DNA from: Lamellibrachia satsuma
Lineage: Eukaryota; Annelida; Polychaeta; Sabellida; Siboglinidae
Reading direction: 5' to 3'
Assembly: GCA_033239005.1 (NCBI GenBank)
Contig: BSQZ01000005.1
Span: forward strand, 15,028,001-15,092,000
DNA: 64,000 bases
Part shown: in pieces, positions 42,600-53,899 of the stretch
Layout: each line of letters starts with the position of its first letter
Numbering within the stretch: position 1 is the first letter of the stretch
The notes under the pieces: generated by a model
The model's database searches: none
What the model was told of the DNA's origin: nothing
What the model saw: the letters and a program-made list of their open reading frames with translations, nothing else
Program-made: the position numbers and the translations under genes

Positions 42600-44534
42600 T
42601 TGAGAGCCATAACAACCAAGTACAGCTTCCAGTTGGAACTAGCAAACAGATATCAACTCCTGTCAAACCTCATTGAAGACGATGCAACAGTGGAACAAGT
42701 GTGGCAACAAAGCAAATCAGCATGTGACAAGATACTCGGTAAGAGAACAAGACAGCACAAAGGCTGGATTTCAGCCAAAACTTTGGTGAAGTTAGCAGAA
42801 AGGAAGCAGAGAAAATCAACAATAAAAAACAACAAAACAAGAGCAGCCAAGTAGAAGAACACTGCCTATATACAGAAGCCAACAAGGAGGTAAAAAGAAG
42901 TGTAAAACGTGGCAAGAAAGACTTTGTGAAGAGACCGGCCGGCCAAGAACAACATGTTATGGACAAAACTGGACAGGTGTTGACAAACCAAGCAGACCAA
43001 CTCAACCGATGGAAAGATTATTTCGAAGAACTACTAAAGCAACCTTCACCTGATGAACCTCCAGATATACCTCCGGCTGAAACACCACTTCTCATCAACA
43101 CCGACAGATCATCAAAACAGGAAATCAGGAAAGCAATCCTGCAGTTGAAGAACGGGAAAGCACCGGGCCCAGATGGGATTCCACTAGAAGTAATAAAGGC
43201 TGATACAGAGACATCAGTGGACTGTCTTTACTGGCTCTTTGGGAAGACCTGGGTTGAAGAAGAAATTCCATAGGATTGGAGATATTACCACCTGTTCAAG
43301 CTCCCCAAGAAAGGCAATTTGAAAGATTGGAAAAACTGGAGGGGCATCACGTTACTGTCTATACCAGGAATAAATTTCAACATAATTCTTCTAGAAAGAA
43401 TGAAAACAGAGGTTGACAGACTATTGCGGTAGGAACAGTCTGGCTTTCGGAAGAATAGGCCATACTCTGACCATATAACTACTCTACGAGTGATCATTGA
43501 ACAGTCCCTGGAGGGGAATTCTCCTCTGTACATCACTTTTGTAGATTTCAAAAAAGCTTTCGATAGCGTCGACCTTTGAAAATTACTTGCACATTGCGGT
43601 ATTCCGGAAAAGATCACCAAACTGATCCGTACAACTTATGAACCATTCACTTGCCAGGTTGTCCACAACGGCTCCTTGACTGATTTCTTCTCCATTTTAT
43701 CAGGGGTCCGCCAAGGATGTCTGCTGTCTCCGTTCCTGTTCCTGCTGGCAGTTAACTAGATTATGGCATTAACAATAGAAGGTTGCCAGCGGGGAATCCA
43801 GTGGACACTCTCCAAACAGCTAGAGGATATTGACTTTGCAGATGACGTCGCACTACTTTCACACCTTCATGACACACGCAGGACACGGCGACATAACTTA
43901 ATGAGTCTGCTGCAAAAATGGGTCTGAAGATCAGCAAAAAACCAAGACAATGAGAGCAAATCACGTGAACAAAAATAGCATCCAGTTAAGGGGTGAGGAT
44001 ATAGAAGACGTGGAGCAGTTCACATACCTGGGAAGTGTTGTGAGCAGAGACAGTGACACAGACCGATACATCAAAAGCAGAACAGGGAAAGCCACAGCAG
44101 TGTTTAAGACCCTGAGACCCATTTGGACTTCAGGGGTCATCTCCGTCAAGACCAAGCTTCGGATTTTTAACACCAACGTAAAGTCAGTCCTTCGTTATGC
44201 GTGTGAAACCTGGCGCATAACAAAGGCTTTAACACACAAAGTGCAGACCTTCATTAGCAGATGCTTGAGGGCCATCCTTCACATCAAATGGCAGGACAAA
44301 ATCACAAATGAAAAATGTGGCTCGGCCACACCCTGCGAAAACCAACGTCTAAAATGGAACCCACAAGGGAAACGGAAGAGAGGAAAACCTCGCTCCACCT
44401 GGAGAAGGTCTGTGGAGACTGAAGGGCGGACGTTGGGACACTCCTGGGGTCAGCTGGAAGTTTTGTCACGAGACAGGGCCAAGTGGAGGATGTTTGTGGT
44501 CGACTTATGCTCCACACGGAGTACAAGGCTATAA
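42600..44534 (+). pseudogene. LINE reverse transcriptase and C-terminal region of the nested element
   Basis: Pieces at 42600-42854, 42926-43273 and 43950-44534, with a stop-containing stretch between. Motifs are NGKAPGPDGIPLEVIKA (RT block), a GVRQGCLLSPFLF-type box near 43706, FADDVALL near 43838, and FTYLGSVVSRDSDTDRYIKS. The end reads TLGHSWGQLEVLSRDRAKW. At least three inactivating changes. Confidence 0.85.
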
Positions 44535-44574
44535 GTCAAGTAAGTCAATTGATAATTTTGCTGAGCTCGATTAG

Positions 44575-45257
44575 CTCTTTTCCCGAGCAAAGTATATTAG
44601 AATCATCAGCAAAACAATTAATTTTAGTAATGTAGAAATATTACAACTGTCATTTATATATATATAGTATAAATAGTTTTTGGCCCAGAATAGAGCCTTG
44701 CGGTACCCCACATAACACATTTAATAAATCCGGATTGCTGTCTTCAATGCTAACATACTGTGGTCTATTATGCAAGTAACTTTTCAACCACTCATTGGCC
44801 ATTCCTCTAATTCCATAAGCTTCTAATTTTCTGAGTAATACATTATGATCAATTGTAACAAATGCCTTTTTCAAATCAATAAAAACACCAATAGTGCATT
44901 TTTTGGTCCAAGACTGTAGTAATGTTTTCAGTTAGTTCTAACAGGGCCATTGGTGTGGGCATACTTGTCCTAAACCCATACTGACTACTACTTAGAATTT
45001 CATACTTTTATATAAATTTATCTAGCCTAACATAAAAATGTTTTTTCTAGTATTTTAGAAAATTGCGGAAGTAGAGAAACAGGTATATTATTAGTAAAAA
45101 CATTTTTTTCACCAGCTTTATATAGAGCGATTACTTTGGCAACTTTCATTTTACAGGGAAATACACCACTACTGAAGGATTTTTTACATATATGAGTAAA
45201 TGATACTACAATGTTAGAAATTACCTTTTTAACAATTACTATATCAATATTTAACAA
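44575..45257 (-). pseudogene. LINE reverse transcriptase, N-terminal half
   Basis: Open pieces 45027-45257 and 44650-44874. Motifs are SGVFPCKMKVAKVIALYKAG, ISLLPQFSK-like SLLPQFSK, GVPQGSILG, and ADDSN at about 44607-44621, the catalytic box. Frameshifted between pieces. Confidence 0.82.
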
Positions 45258-45337
45258 TTACTATATCAATATTTAACAATTACTATATCAATATTTAACA
45301 ATTACTATATCAATATTTAACAATTACTATATCAATG
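45230..45337. repeat. 22-bp tandem repeat inside LINE coding sequence
   Basis: Five copies of CAATTACTATATCAATATTT plus AA. The unit is part of the LINE RT sequence, so the array was made by local amplification of coding DNA. Confidence 0.9.
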
Positions 45338-45991
45338 TTGTCATTTGTTGTTCATTTCACTTCATCTCTAATTTGATAAAAAATTTAACTTAAGGCGCCA
45401 AGCATTGAAATGAACGAAGAAAAGCCATTCTGAATCGCTTTGCTCTTAACAAATTGTTCTACTGTGTAACAGTTACAGCGTGTAGAAATACTGTTTAAAA
45501 CATGTTTTAAGTCTCAATGTGATTTTCAAAATCATAACAGTTTAATTTAGAAATGTTAAAAGATTTAAAGTTGAAGATTGAGCGTTGTTCATATATATTG
45601 TATATATTTGCATTAACATTCATGTCAGAGTTAATAAATTTAAAGTCATCATAGCTGATACTACTATACGGAAAAACATTAATATTTAAACTTCACAATA
45701 TAGATAGAAAGAATCTTTAGCTTTAGCCGAAAGTTTTTTATTTGCAGAACTCCTGTGTAGCGAATTCTGGCACAGTGAACATTTCAGTGTGTCACTATAC
45801 TAACCTTGGCTATTTAGTAATCAATACATATACATAGACTAACATTGCCCGACATTGTCTTACATCATACATGTCCACGAAGAGCTTCGTTTGGCTGATC
45901 TGGACTGTCCAGAGTTACCTTCTTCTCCCGACCGTTCTCCTCCGCGACACACGAAGTCGGCCGTCTCGGGTGAAGGCTCATTTCACTCTGC

Positions 45992-46385
45992 TCATTTCAC
46001 TCTGTCTTTCTTCACCTCACGCAGCAACATGCTGCGGAGAGAAGTCAAGTCGTCGTAGATGATTATTTTCGGTCCACTGGCATCCTTCAGCTTTTTCTTT
46101 GCCCTCGTGATGTTCGATTTCACCTCTCGTTGTACCAATTTGCAGAGGATAGCCTTGGCTCGTCCCGGTTTGCGACGGCTTGTGCTTATGTCGTGAGGTG
46201 CGACATCTACGCCGATCTTCTCGCGCATATCGACGACTATGCGGGAAGTATCCTCGATTCTCCCGAGCTAGTTCGGGGAAGCCTATGATTTTAATGTCGT
46301 CTCCCCGGCTGTATTGTTGAGGGGCATCGATTTGCTGGCGTTGCGATTGATGTTGTACACATCTTCTTTTACCGTCTGCAAGCAA
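45992..46385 (-). pseudogene. LINE ORF1-like (nucleic acid-binding) fragment
   Basis: Two overlapping frames give IKIIGFPELARENRG and then MREKIGVDVAPHDISTSRRK, VQREVKSNITRAKKKLKD and LTSLRSMLLREVKK. This order matches the RRM and C-terminal domain of L1-type ORF1 proteins, which bind the retrotransposon RNA. One frameshift near 46220. No associated ORF2 is adjacent. Confidence 0.65.
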
Positions 46386-46580
46386 TTGTGCAGTTCTTCT
46401 TTGATTTCATCCTTTCATTGCTACTCTGCGGCTGCAACTAATACGATATAGAATCTTTAGTCTGTAAATCCGAAGTCAGTAAAGATCCATGATCCGAGTG
46501 TTTCGAGTTTGAAGTCCCCTCCAAAATGGAAGTTTACAAATGTTTTTACATATATTTTCATTAAATGGATTTATGTATCC

Positions 46581-46963
46581 TGTAATGGGTGTGTAAAGGT
46601 CTTTTTGGAATGACAGTGCAGGAAATGTGCAGGTATGCAGTATGGTTAATTGTGCAGACAGTGTGTACGAGAGTATGGCCGGATTACTTGCGCGCGCAGC
46701 AGGTTATTACGGCTTTCTGTATTCAGCGCAGTAACGCGCGGCGCGCTGAATACAGTACGTGCGCTGGCAGTTGGATCAAGCAAGTGTGAAGTGATCGATT
46801 AGTTTGGAATACAGATATACTACCACTGTTAGATGTACTGATTTCTATTCAGGAAATAACAAACACAAGTTCATGAGACATATCGTTTATTTGCCGCCTC
46901 TCCCAGTGGTGTTGCATCTCGCATTGTCTCCCCAATATATCTAATGATCATGTTCATGCCACA
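46581..46963 (-). repeat. 3' LTR of the Gypsy element
   Basis: On the minus strand it begins TGTGGCATGAAC just after the purine tract GAGAAAGGAGGA and ends CCCATTACA, giving TGT...ACA termini. AATAAA lies near 46893. A 13-bp inverted repeat (CTGTATTCAGCGC at 46717-46729, its complement at 46743-46755) could form a stem in the LTR. The matching 5' LTR is missing. Confidence 0.55.
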
Positions 46964-47080
46964 TCCTCCTTTCTCAGGAGAGCTCGCAGACATTAATGTT
47001 TCAGTGTTCCAAGTGGGGCCAGAGGTTACTAGCACTTGGCCATCGTTCATATTGATATTTACCATAAATTTTTCTACACA

Positions 47081-48016
47081 CTACAAAGCTACATTGCAAT
47101 CACTCAGATAGGAAGGCGGTTTCCTATCTCTCGCTGGATTGCGTCTCGGACCAAGTTCGGCAGTCATTGGTGGTAGATCGACCGCAACTGGTTTATCCGT
47201 AGGTCGATCCGAGTCAGCGGGAACCTCAATGTCATATGTTACCGATTCGGATTCAGGGGCTACTGGAGTTGGTAGCAAGTGTCGTCGATTACGTCGCACA
47301 GCACCTTTTGCGTCTGCACAATGTAGGAACGCGGCGTCTGCGCTTGCTCTGGAACCGTTCTGCATCTGTCCGTGTCTTATATCCAGACATGTTCCCCTGG
47401 CCTCAAGTGTCGTAGGTCAACTACGTGATGACGTTTATCAAAGGCTTTTGTTGCTTCTTCATCTTCCTCTGCTTTTTCTTCATATTTTGGAAATATCATT
47501 GGTACGGCTGTTCGCAGTTTCCGACCCATCAACAGTTCTGCAGGGCTATACTCGTTAAGCAACGGTGTTGATCGATATGCAAGTAGTGTTGTGTATGGAT
47601 CATCACTTTCTTCAACATCTCTTTGATGGTCTTCACAGCTCTCTCGGCTACGCCATTGGTTTGCGGATATTTTGGACTGCTTATGATGTGAGGCAGACTC
47701 TACTGAGCTTCATTGGCTCTACCTGGGGTAGTCTCTCTTTGACACATCTATCACACTTTTCGACCAAGTCTTCAATCTGCTTGCTTAGACCCGGCCACCA
47801 CACCGATTGTTTTGCACGTTCTTTGCATTTCGTGGTTCCTTGATGTCCTTCGTGGATCTTCGCGAGTATTGCTTTTGGGATCACCAAGCAGCTATCTCTC
47901 AGGAGTAATCCCTGCTGGATAGTGAGGTCTGTGCTGACCGGCAGGTAGACTTTCTCATCTGATTCGTTGCTCTGTCTGGTCACCCACGCATGCAGTAGTG
48001 CTGAATCCTTCGACAT
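47081..48016 (-). pseudogene. Gypsy integrase lacking the catalytic core
   Basis: 47681-48016 has the zinc-binding HHCC domain (HEGHQGTTKCKERA, then CDRCVKERLP). The sequence then passes, near 47690, into the late part of the core (QTNGVAERAVK in a shifted frame) and YSPAELLMGRKLRT. Both catalytic aspartates of the DDE core are therefore missing. The C-terminal tail ends with RRNPARDRKPPSYL. Confidence 0.83.
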
Positions 48017-48065
48017 GTTACGTTATCATTTTGCGCTCGCTTGATTTCCTGCAGTAGCTTGTCGG

Positions 48066-48428
48066 TCATTGGGAGTTCACCAATGACTGCGTTAACATAC
48101 GTTTGGCAGTCGTCTTGTCATCTGGTTGTATGCTTTCCATAACTGGCGCCCGCGACAACGTGTCTGCTGTGACCAAGTCCTTTCTAGGGACGTGTGAGAT
48201 GCTATAGCTGATGCGCGTCAGCCTCATCCGAATTCGCTGTGTTCTTGGCGGAAGTTCACCAAGTGTCTTCTTTCCAAGAAGTGATACGAGAGGCTTGTGG
48301 TCTGTCTGTATGTGGAATGTCTTACTGACAAGAAAGTCACTGTACCTCACGCAAGCCCATGTTGTTGCTAACACCTGTCTCAATTTGGGCATATCGTTGT
48401 TCGTGCCGACGTTGTTCTTGAAGCACAC
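48066..48428 (-). pseudogene. Gypsy RNase H C-terminal part
   Basis: FHIQTDHKPLVSLLGKK, RIRMRLTRISYSISHVPRK and DLVTADTLSRAP are the conserved end of Gypsy RNase H. Frameshifted relative to the RT piece. Confidence 0.84.
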
Positions 48429-48982
48429 ACGATTGGTCGCATTGCGCCATCTGGTGGCTTCTGCAGCAGCACTGCTCCGAAGCCATACGAGGATGAATCT
48501 GCTGAGACAGTTGTTTCTCTGTGTACCTCGTACAGTGTCAGCGCTGGAGCTGAAGTCAGATTGTCTTTCACTTGAGTAAAGGCGTTCTGTTGCTCATGGC
48601 CCCACATCCAGTAGTTCTTCTTGCTCAGAAAATCTCGTATGGGTTTCGTGCTCTCCGCTAGGTTTGCTGTGAACTTTCCCATTTTATTGGCCATTCCGAG
48701 AAATCGTCGCACCCCGCTGACGTCTGTTGGTTCTGGCATGATCTGTACTGCCTTGACCTTCTCGGGATTTGGGCTCACTCTAGATTCGTTTATAATCTGG
48801 CCCAAAAACTTCACTTCTGGAACGGAGAATTTGCATTTCATCTCGTTCAACGAGACCTTGGCACTTTGAAATCTTCTGAGAACGGCCTGTATGCGCTCAT
48901 TATTTGACTGTGTCTCGCCAAAGACTAGTATGTCATCCATATGACATTGTACTCCGTCTATGCCTTCCAGGATTGTTGACAT
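48380..48982 (-). pseudogene. Gypsy RT palm, thumb and RNase H start
   Basis: HMDDILVFGE holds the two catalytic aspartates. FLGQIINESRVSPNPEKV and VRRFLGMANKMGKF are the thumb and connection. TTVSADSSSYGFGAVLLQ starts RNase H with its catalytic Asp. 200-residue open frame that ends in a frameshift near 48400. Confidence 0.86.
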
Positions 48983-49469
48983 CCGTCGTTGGAAGTGGTC
49001 TGGCGCCGATGAGATTCCAAAAGTGAAATCTGTCGAAAGGGGTTATGAATGTTGTTAGTAAGGCATACCCTACTGACAGAGGAACCTGCCAAAATCCAGA
49101 GTTTGCGTCCAGTTTGGTGAAGATTTTCGCTCCTGCCAACTGTCCTAGTGTATATTCAACCGACGGCATTTCGTGCCATTTGCAAAGTACGCTTTCGTTG
49201 AGCAGTGCTTCTATTGTTGGGTTGCCCAGCAATGACTTGCGTACCCCTTTGACAACGTAGATGTTCTGGGTTACTACACTTGTCTTTCCCCGTAGGACGG
49301 CTGTGAACATGCCCACCACTGTTAGCACGCTTTTGTCGCCAACACCAAAGAGTTTCTTGTCTGGTACTTTGAGATGATTGACATCTTGCAGTTCCTTGTA
49401 CACTTTCTCTGGGATGACAGTTTCATCTGCACCAGTGTCAATGCGAACCTGAACATTTGAATTTCTCAA
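48933..49469 (-). pseudogene. Gypsy aspartic protease fused by deletion to RT
   Basis: IDTGADETVIP is the aspartic protease active site, and SLLGNPTIEALL closes the protease. Directly after, near 49190, the frame jumps to PSVEYTLGQLAGAKIFTKLD, which is RT sequence. About 100 residues expected between them (spacer and RT fingers) are missing. Confidence 0.82.
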
Positions 49470-49484
49470 CTGTAGTGTTATCAG

Positions 49485-50130
49485 CTATTTCTCATTGTTC
49501 GTTTTGTTCTCCAAGGTGCCCTTCAATGCGTACTCTGCACCATTGCTGTTATCGCGCACTGTTCCAGTTTGTTTGCTGGAGAAATAAACTGATGCAAAAT
49601 GTCCCATTTTTGCACATTTGTGACACTTCAAGTCTCTTGTTGGGCGGCGGTTCCTTGCCACGCAGTCTGCATGTCTTTTGAGCGTAATGCGAAGTTGATC
49701 TGTACCACTTTGGCCTTGTTTGTTGAAAGACAGCTTTAGATTTGCCAACACTGCTATTTTTTGGCCTGGCCTGTACCGCGTCATCAATCATCAGTGGCGC
49801 CCACTTGCGGACTACTTCGCACAACTGTCTGCTGCTTCATTACGGCCTCTTTCTTGCGTGCTTGGTCTATAGCCTTTTCAGAGTCAATGTTGCGTCAAGT
49901 TGTAGTTTTACAGACAGTTGTTCGTCTCTCATTCCAACAAATAATCTGTCTCTTACAAGATCGTCTCTTAACGCCACATAACCACAGTTTTCTGCCAGCT
50001 TATATAGTGACGTGATGAAGGAATCGATAGTTTCGCCAGACTCTTGCTTACGCAATTTCATACATCACGTTTCGGGTTCCGATGAAATAGCTATCCAGTT
50101 TTTCTTTAACAGCGCCGTATGCCTATATTT
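49485..50130 (-). pseudogene. Gypsy gag remnant with degraded zinc knuckle
   Basis: QESGETIDSFITSLYKLAEN and RLFVGMRDEQLS are typical of the gag capsid region. Further on, CHKCAKMGHFASVYF is a CCHC zinc knuckle whose last cysteine is replaced by tyrosine. The frame changes between 49867 and 49787. The N-terminus is truncated. Confidence 0.8.
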
Positions 50131-50215
50131 CCTAAATTAAACATCATGAGTTTCGCCTGCCGCCGCAGCCGCCGCCGCCGCCGCCGCCGCAATGTACCAT
50201 GAAATTGTAAAATGT
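50131..50215 (-). repeat. CCG-repeat element end
   Basis: GCCGCCGCC tract next to AAATTAAACATCATGAG and CCTGCCGCC. A similar junction (AAATTAAACATTTGGCCTGC followed by CCG repeats) occurs at 63711-63760, so this looks like a dispersed sequence with a CCG microsatellite. Confidence 0.45.
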
Positions 50216-50250
50216 AAAATGGACTCCATGATGGCCTTAAAAAATATATA

Positions 50251-50457
50251 TTAAGCATCAATCCTGATAATGATATTGCCGTCCCCACCTACATATCCCA
50301 GGGCAGTGATTACAGCAGTGAATGCAGACTTGAATGTATACAGACAATTCGCACGACTATACCATCTTGTCACACGGAGCGATTTCATATTAATTCTGTT
50401 GTTTATACCAGCCTGTGCCTCCTCGTCTAACTCGAGCTCAGTCTGAAAGACACGCAA
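50251..50457 (-). pseudogene. Possible hAT-type transposase fragment
   Basis: NMKSLRVTRWYSRANCLYTF resembles the TRW motif region of hAT transposases and the related ZMYM/THAP repressor-like proteins. Short and isolated. Confidence 0.4.
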
Positions 50458-50815
50458 CCTCTGGGCGGAGTAGTTGAAGGAGAAGGCGATCTACTAGACA
50501 GTGTCCTTCATACTTCTAACTAGTAGATACGTCCTATCAGATGTATATTTGGCACTCCAAGCCAGATTAGGGATGGACCATTCAATTTCTGGAGGTGGGT
50601 TGGATTAAAAAAAAATTTTTTGCCATATTGATGTGGAAGCACGTGCATACGCCTTAATTATAATACAGCGAGACCCATGTCACGTTCAGATGAGCCAGTC
50701 ACTGTCACGTGTGCATCAATGCTGCCGTCGACCGAGCAGCCAATGGTAACACAACTGTCCTGTTTAAAAGCCGCTGCGTTCCATGTTGATGCGGGTGTTC
50801 AGAAATGTTGTTGTG

Positions 50816-51025
<210 letters not shown>

Positions 51026-51272
51026 GGTGTTAAAGGAGACGTCCAGTACCTTGGGTGAGAAGGTTACTCACTGGCAACTTGCTAGCTTGTTAGGCCCTAG
51101 TCCGGCGCTGGGATATCTGCCAACAAGGATAGCTAAGCTTCCGCTATTTGTAATCCAACCGTGTCCACTGCCTGACGACAATCCATCCACTTGCTCACCT
51201 CAAGTTCTGTTTCCAGCAACATTGTCTATATTGGTGTGAATGTTACCATCCATACAGACTTGTGTGCGCTTT

Positions 51273-51425
51273 TTTTTTGCAAAGACCGTATTTTATGTTT
51301 ATTCTAACTTAAACAGTTTAGTGTTCAACGCATTGTCTGGTGCCATTCTTCATCCGTTCGCTGCATTTGTTCTGTGGACAAATAAATAATAATTCTAAGT
51401 GCTAATTGTATGTGTTTGTGTACTC
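51273..51425 (+). repeat. Dispersed repeat, copy 2 of the inverted pair
   Basis: Plus-strand copy of the element at 39257-39412, ending in the same ATGTGTTTGTGT. The tRNA-like part is not attached here. Confidence 0.8.
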
Positions 51426-52419
51426 GCATAAATATATGCCATTAGCGAGCACATTGCCCAGTCGAAAAACCGCGCTGCCATCCAACCTACTCAGCACCAC
51501 ACCGGGCATGTTGTGTGTTGCCACTGCCACCTGTCATGGAGACATACCGATTACACGATTCATCCACCATTAATCCACCTATAAAAACTCCCCGCATTGG
51601 AGTTATCAAATGATAGCAATGTACATTTGCTGACCGTTCGCGTATCAACACGGAGGCTTTTAGACCGAATGCCCCAACATTTCACGATCAGTGATCGGGC
51701 TGGGTTGAAATTGAGGGGTGCGAGGTTCGGATGTTTTTTTAATGAAAAACTAAGCATGTCATTTCACGAATTTATCACAGGAGTGAGTTAGTTGATGCGT
51801 TGTGAAAGGAACACATTTCTAAGAGTTATCATTGACAAAGGTGACTGCATTATGTCACTGATGCTCGCCTCTCTCGCCACATAAGGACGTGTGTCCAAGC
51901 AAGTCATACATCATTTCCATAGTTTTCGCCAGTAGACGACATTCTTGCGAAGTAAGCATGAGCATACGGTGAACTATGTCGCATTTAGCATTCATGTGGA
52001 AATAAACGTTTTAAAATTACCCTGCCAGTAACATCGACGTCAAAACATAAACATCCAACATTGCTTGAGAAAAAAAATTGTGGAATTGCCTCCATACTGT
52101 CGGATGGCCGATTAATAACGGATTGAACACTCATATTTAGCTTAAAACAATCAATATAGCTTCCTTTTTCCAGTCCCCATCAAACGATCACTAAGCTGTA
52201 TCAAGTGATAACTTCACATGCATATACGACATCCCTCCCATTCTTCGAGAGTAGATTATATCGGAACGACAAACAAGCTAAATCATTCTAAAGGAATGTC
52301 CCGACTTCGTTGATGTCCACATCAATGTTCGCAGTGACTATAAGGGTCTAAGTGAACGCTTAAGATAATTACGCAATTCGAACTAACAATTTTAACCTAT
52401 CAACAATTCTGATCCAGCA
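51426..52419. other. Non-repetitive DNA, no gene seen
   Basis: Short open frames at 51560-51791 on both strands match nothing recognised. The left boundary of the Polinton is not marked by a visible terminal repeat. Confidence 0.4.
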
Positions 52420-52544
52420 GGCCGTACGCGAGGTTACACTAGACGGTCGGTCAACCGTCATCGTGGTGGGCGTGGTACTACTACGGTGGTAGTGCGTGTC
52501 CTACTGTACGGCAGCGTACTCGTCACTCGTCGTCGTCAAGAATT

Positions 52545-53641
52545 GTGCTGCTTAGTCAACGTCCCTACCAACGCGTCATGGTGATGAGTCAACACCCAAA
52601 GCTCAAAAGAGACTACATCGACCCTAAAAGGGTGGGAAGTTACGGCAGTGTCGTCGCCTTGCAGCGCGTCACGCGCATGCCGAAGAAAGTCGTCGAACAG
52701 TGGGTGTCGGAACAGGACGCTTATTCCCTACACAAACTGGTGAGAACTCGACTCAAGCATGCCATTCGAACGTTGTCGTGGGAGGTCGGAACCAGCAGTG
52801 GCAGGCCGATCTCGTCGACATGTCGAAACTGAAGAGGAACGACGACGGCATCACGTTTCTGTTGACGGTGATAGACTCTTTTCGAAGTAGGCCTGGTGCG
52901 TTCCGCTAAAGAACAAATCATCGTCGTCGATGGTGGCGGCGTTTAACGCACTGCTTGTCGACGTCGCGCCTACGACGCTGCAGACCGACAAGGGTCTCGA
53001 ATTCCTGAACCGTGGCGTACATGTTCTGTTCAAGAATCCCGGCAGCCCTCATTTCTCCACGCACAACGAGGAGACCAAGGCGAGTATCGTCAAAAGGTTC
53101 AATCGAACGTTGAAGACGCACGTGGGGCGATACCTGACGAAACACGAGACGTGATCATACATCAACGTCCTTCAGGACTTTATGCGATACCCCCCACCGC
53201 AGCATCGGCATCGCTCCGCCGCAGGTGAGTGCGGCGAATCGGTAAGAGTTGTGGCAACGCTTGTACAGTCACAACATTAAGGGCGTGCACACGTTCCGAG
53301 TGGAGGATCGCGTGCGCATCAGCAAGGCTAACTGACCGTTTAAAAAAGGGTACATGGCGAATTGGAGCGAGAAGATTTTCACGATACGTGAGGTTCATCC
53401 CTCCGATCCGCCCGTGTACCTAGTTAATTGGCGATCTCGGCGAGGTGCTGGATGGAACCTTCTACGAACCCGAGCTGCAGAAGTGTCAGTACTGACCGAT
53501 AAACTGTACCGCGTGGAATCGGTGGTACTGCAGCGACGAAAGATGGGCAGGCGAACGAAGGCTTTTGTGAAATGGTACGGCTACCCTTCCAAGTTCAGCA
53601 GTTGGGTCGATGGCAAGGCCCTCGTTGGCTATAAGAAGTAG
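52545..53641 (+). pseudogene. Polinton integrase with chromodomain-like C-terminus
   Basis: DDE integrase that would insert the element DNA. Visible in several frames: EQDAYSLHK (N-terminal region), QWQADLVDM (first catalytic Asp), LQTDKGLEF (second Asp), NEETKASIV then KRFNRTL. The last motif normally has Glu before Arg-Phe-Asn as the third catalytic residue; here the codon at 53092-53094 gives Lys. The tail has VKWYGYPSKFSSW, a chromodomain-like motif usual for these integrases. Frameshifts near 52790, 52895 and 53150-53350. Inactive as read. Confidence 0.88.
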
Positions 53642-53649
53642 CCTCGCGC

Positions 53650-53899
53650 CTGTTGTCGTTTCATTCGAACGATGACAGACGAGATGACAACAGATGTCTC
53701 CACCACCGCCGCCATAGAGGAAGAGAGACATGACACGGAAAACAGTCCGGACGCGCAGAGCGATGACAACGGCGCCAGCGTTCATTGGCATCTCTTCGGT
53801 ATCATGTGTCCGAAAGGGAGATCGCCTTTCTGTGCCAGGTCGTCGTATTTTACACGATCATCTTGACGAGTATATACAACCTGACGACTGGTAACAACT
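53650..53899 (+). other. Spacer between integrase and minor capsid genes
   Basis: A short open frame at 53672-53866 starts with ATG and is rich in Thr, Glu and Asp. It may be a small accessory gene or chance. Not recognised. Confidence 0.35.

Larger units (their letters stand above)
41798..44548 (+). mobile_element. Endonuclease/RT LINE (RTE-like), nested with an 11-bp target-site duplication
   Basis: Flanked by TTGATAATTTT at 41787-41797 and 44549-44559, an exact 11-bp target duplication. The 3' end is ATAAGTCAAGTAAGTCAA, a short tandem tail instead of poly(A). It encodes endonuclease, RT and a C-terminal region. The coding sequence is broken by stops and frameshifts, but most of the element length is present. 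Confidence 0.88.
40950..45340 (-). mobile_element. Jockey/CR1-like LINE, split by a nested insertion
   Basis: Minus-strand RT coding occurs at 45257-44560 and continues at 41797-41083. The gap holds another LINE. Removing the insertion restores the order of conserved blocks: IALYKAGEKN, then GVPQGSILGQKLF, ADDSN, WFSVNRLSLN, YARTTLKAKC and KLWNSLDEYI. Several frameshifts make it inactive. Confidence 0.85.
46581..50130 (-). mobile_element. Gypsy-type LTR retrotransposon, 5'-truncated, internally deleted
   Basis: The minus-strand order is gag, zinc knuckle, protease, RT, RNase H and integrase, followed by a purine-rich tract and a single LTR. It starts inside gag at about 50130. Two internal deletions remove RT fingers and the integrase core. 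Protease before RT and integrase after RNase H identifies the Gypsy/Metaviridae order. Confidence 0.88.
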
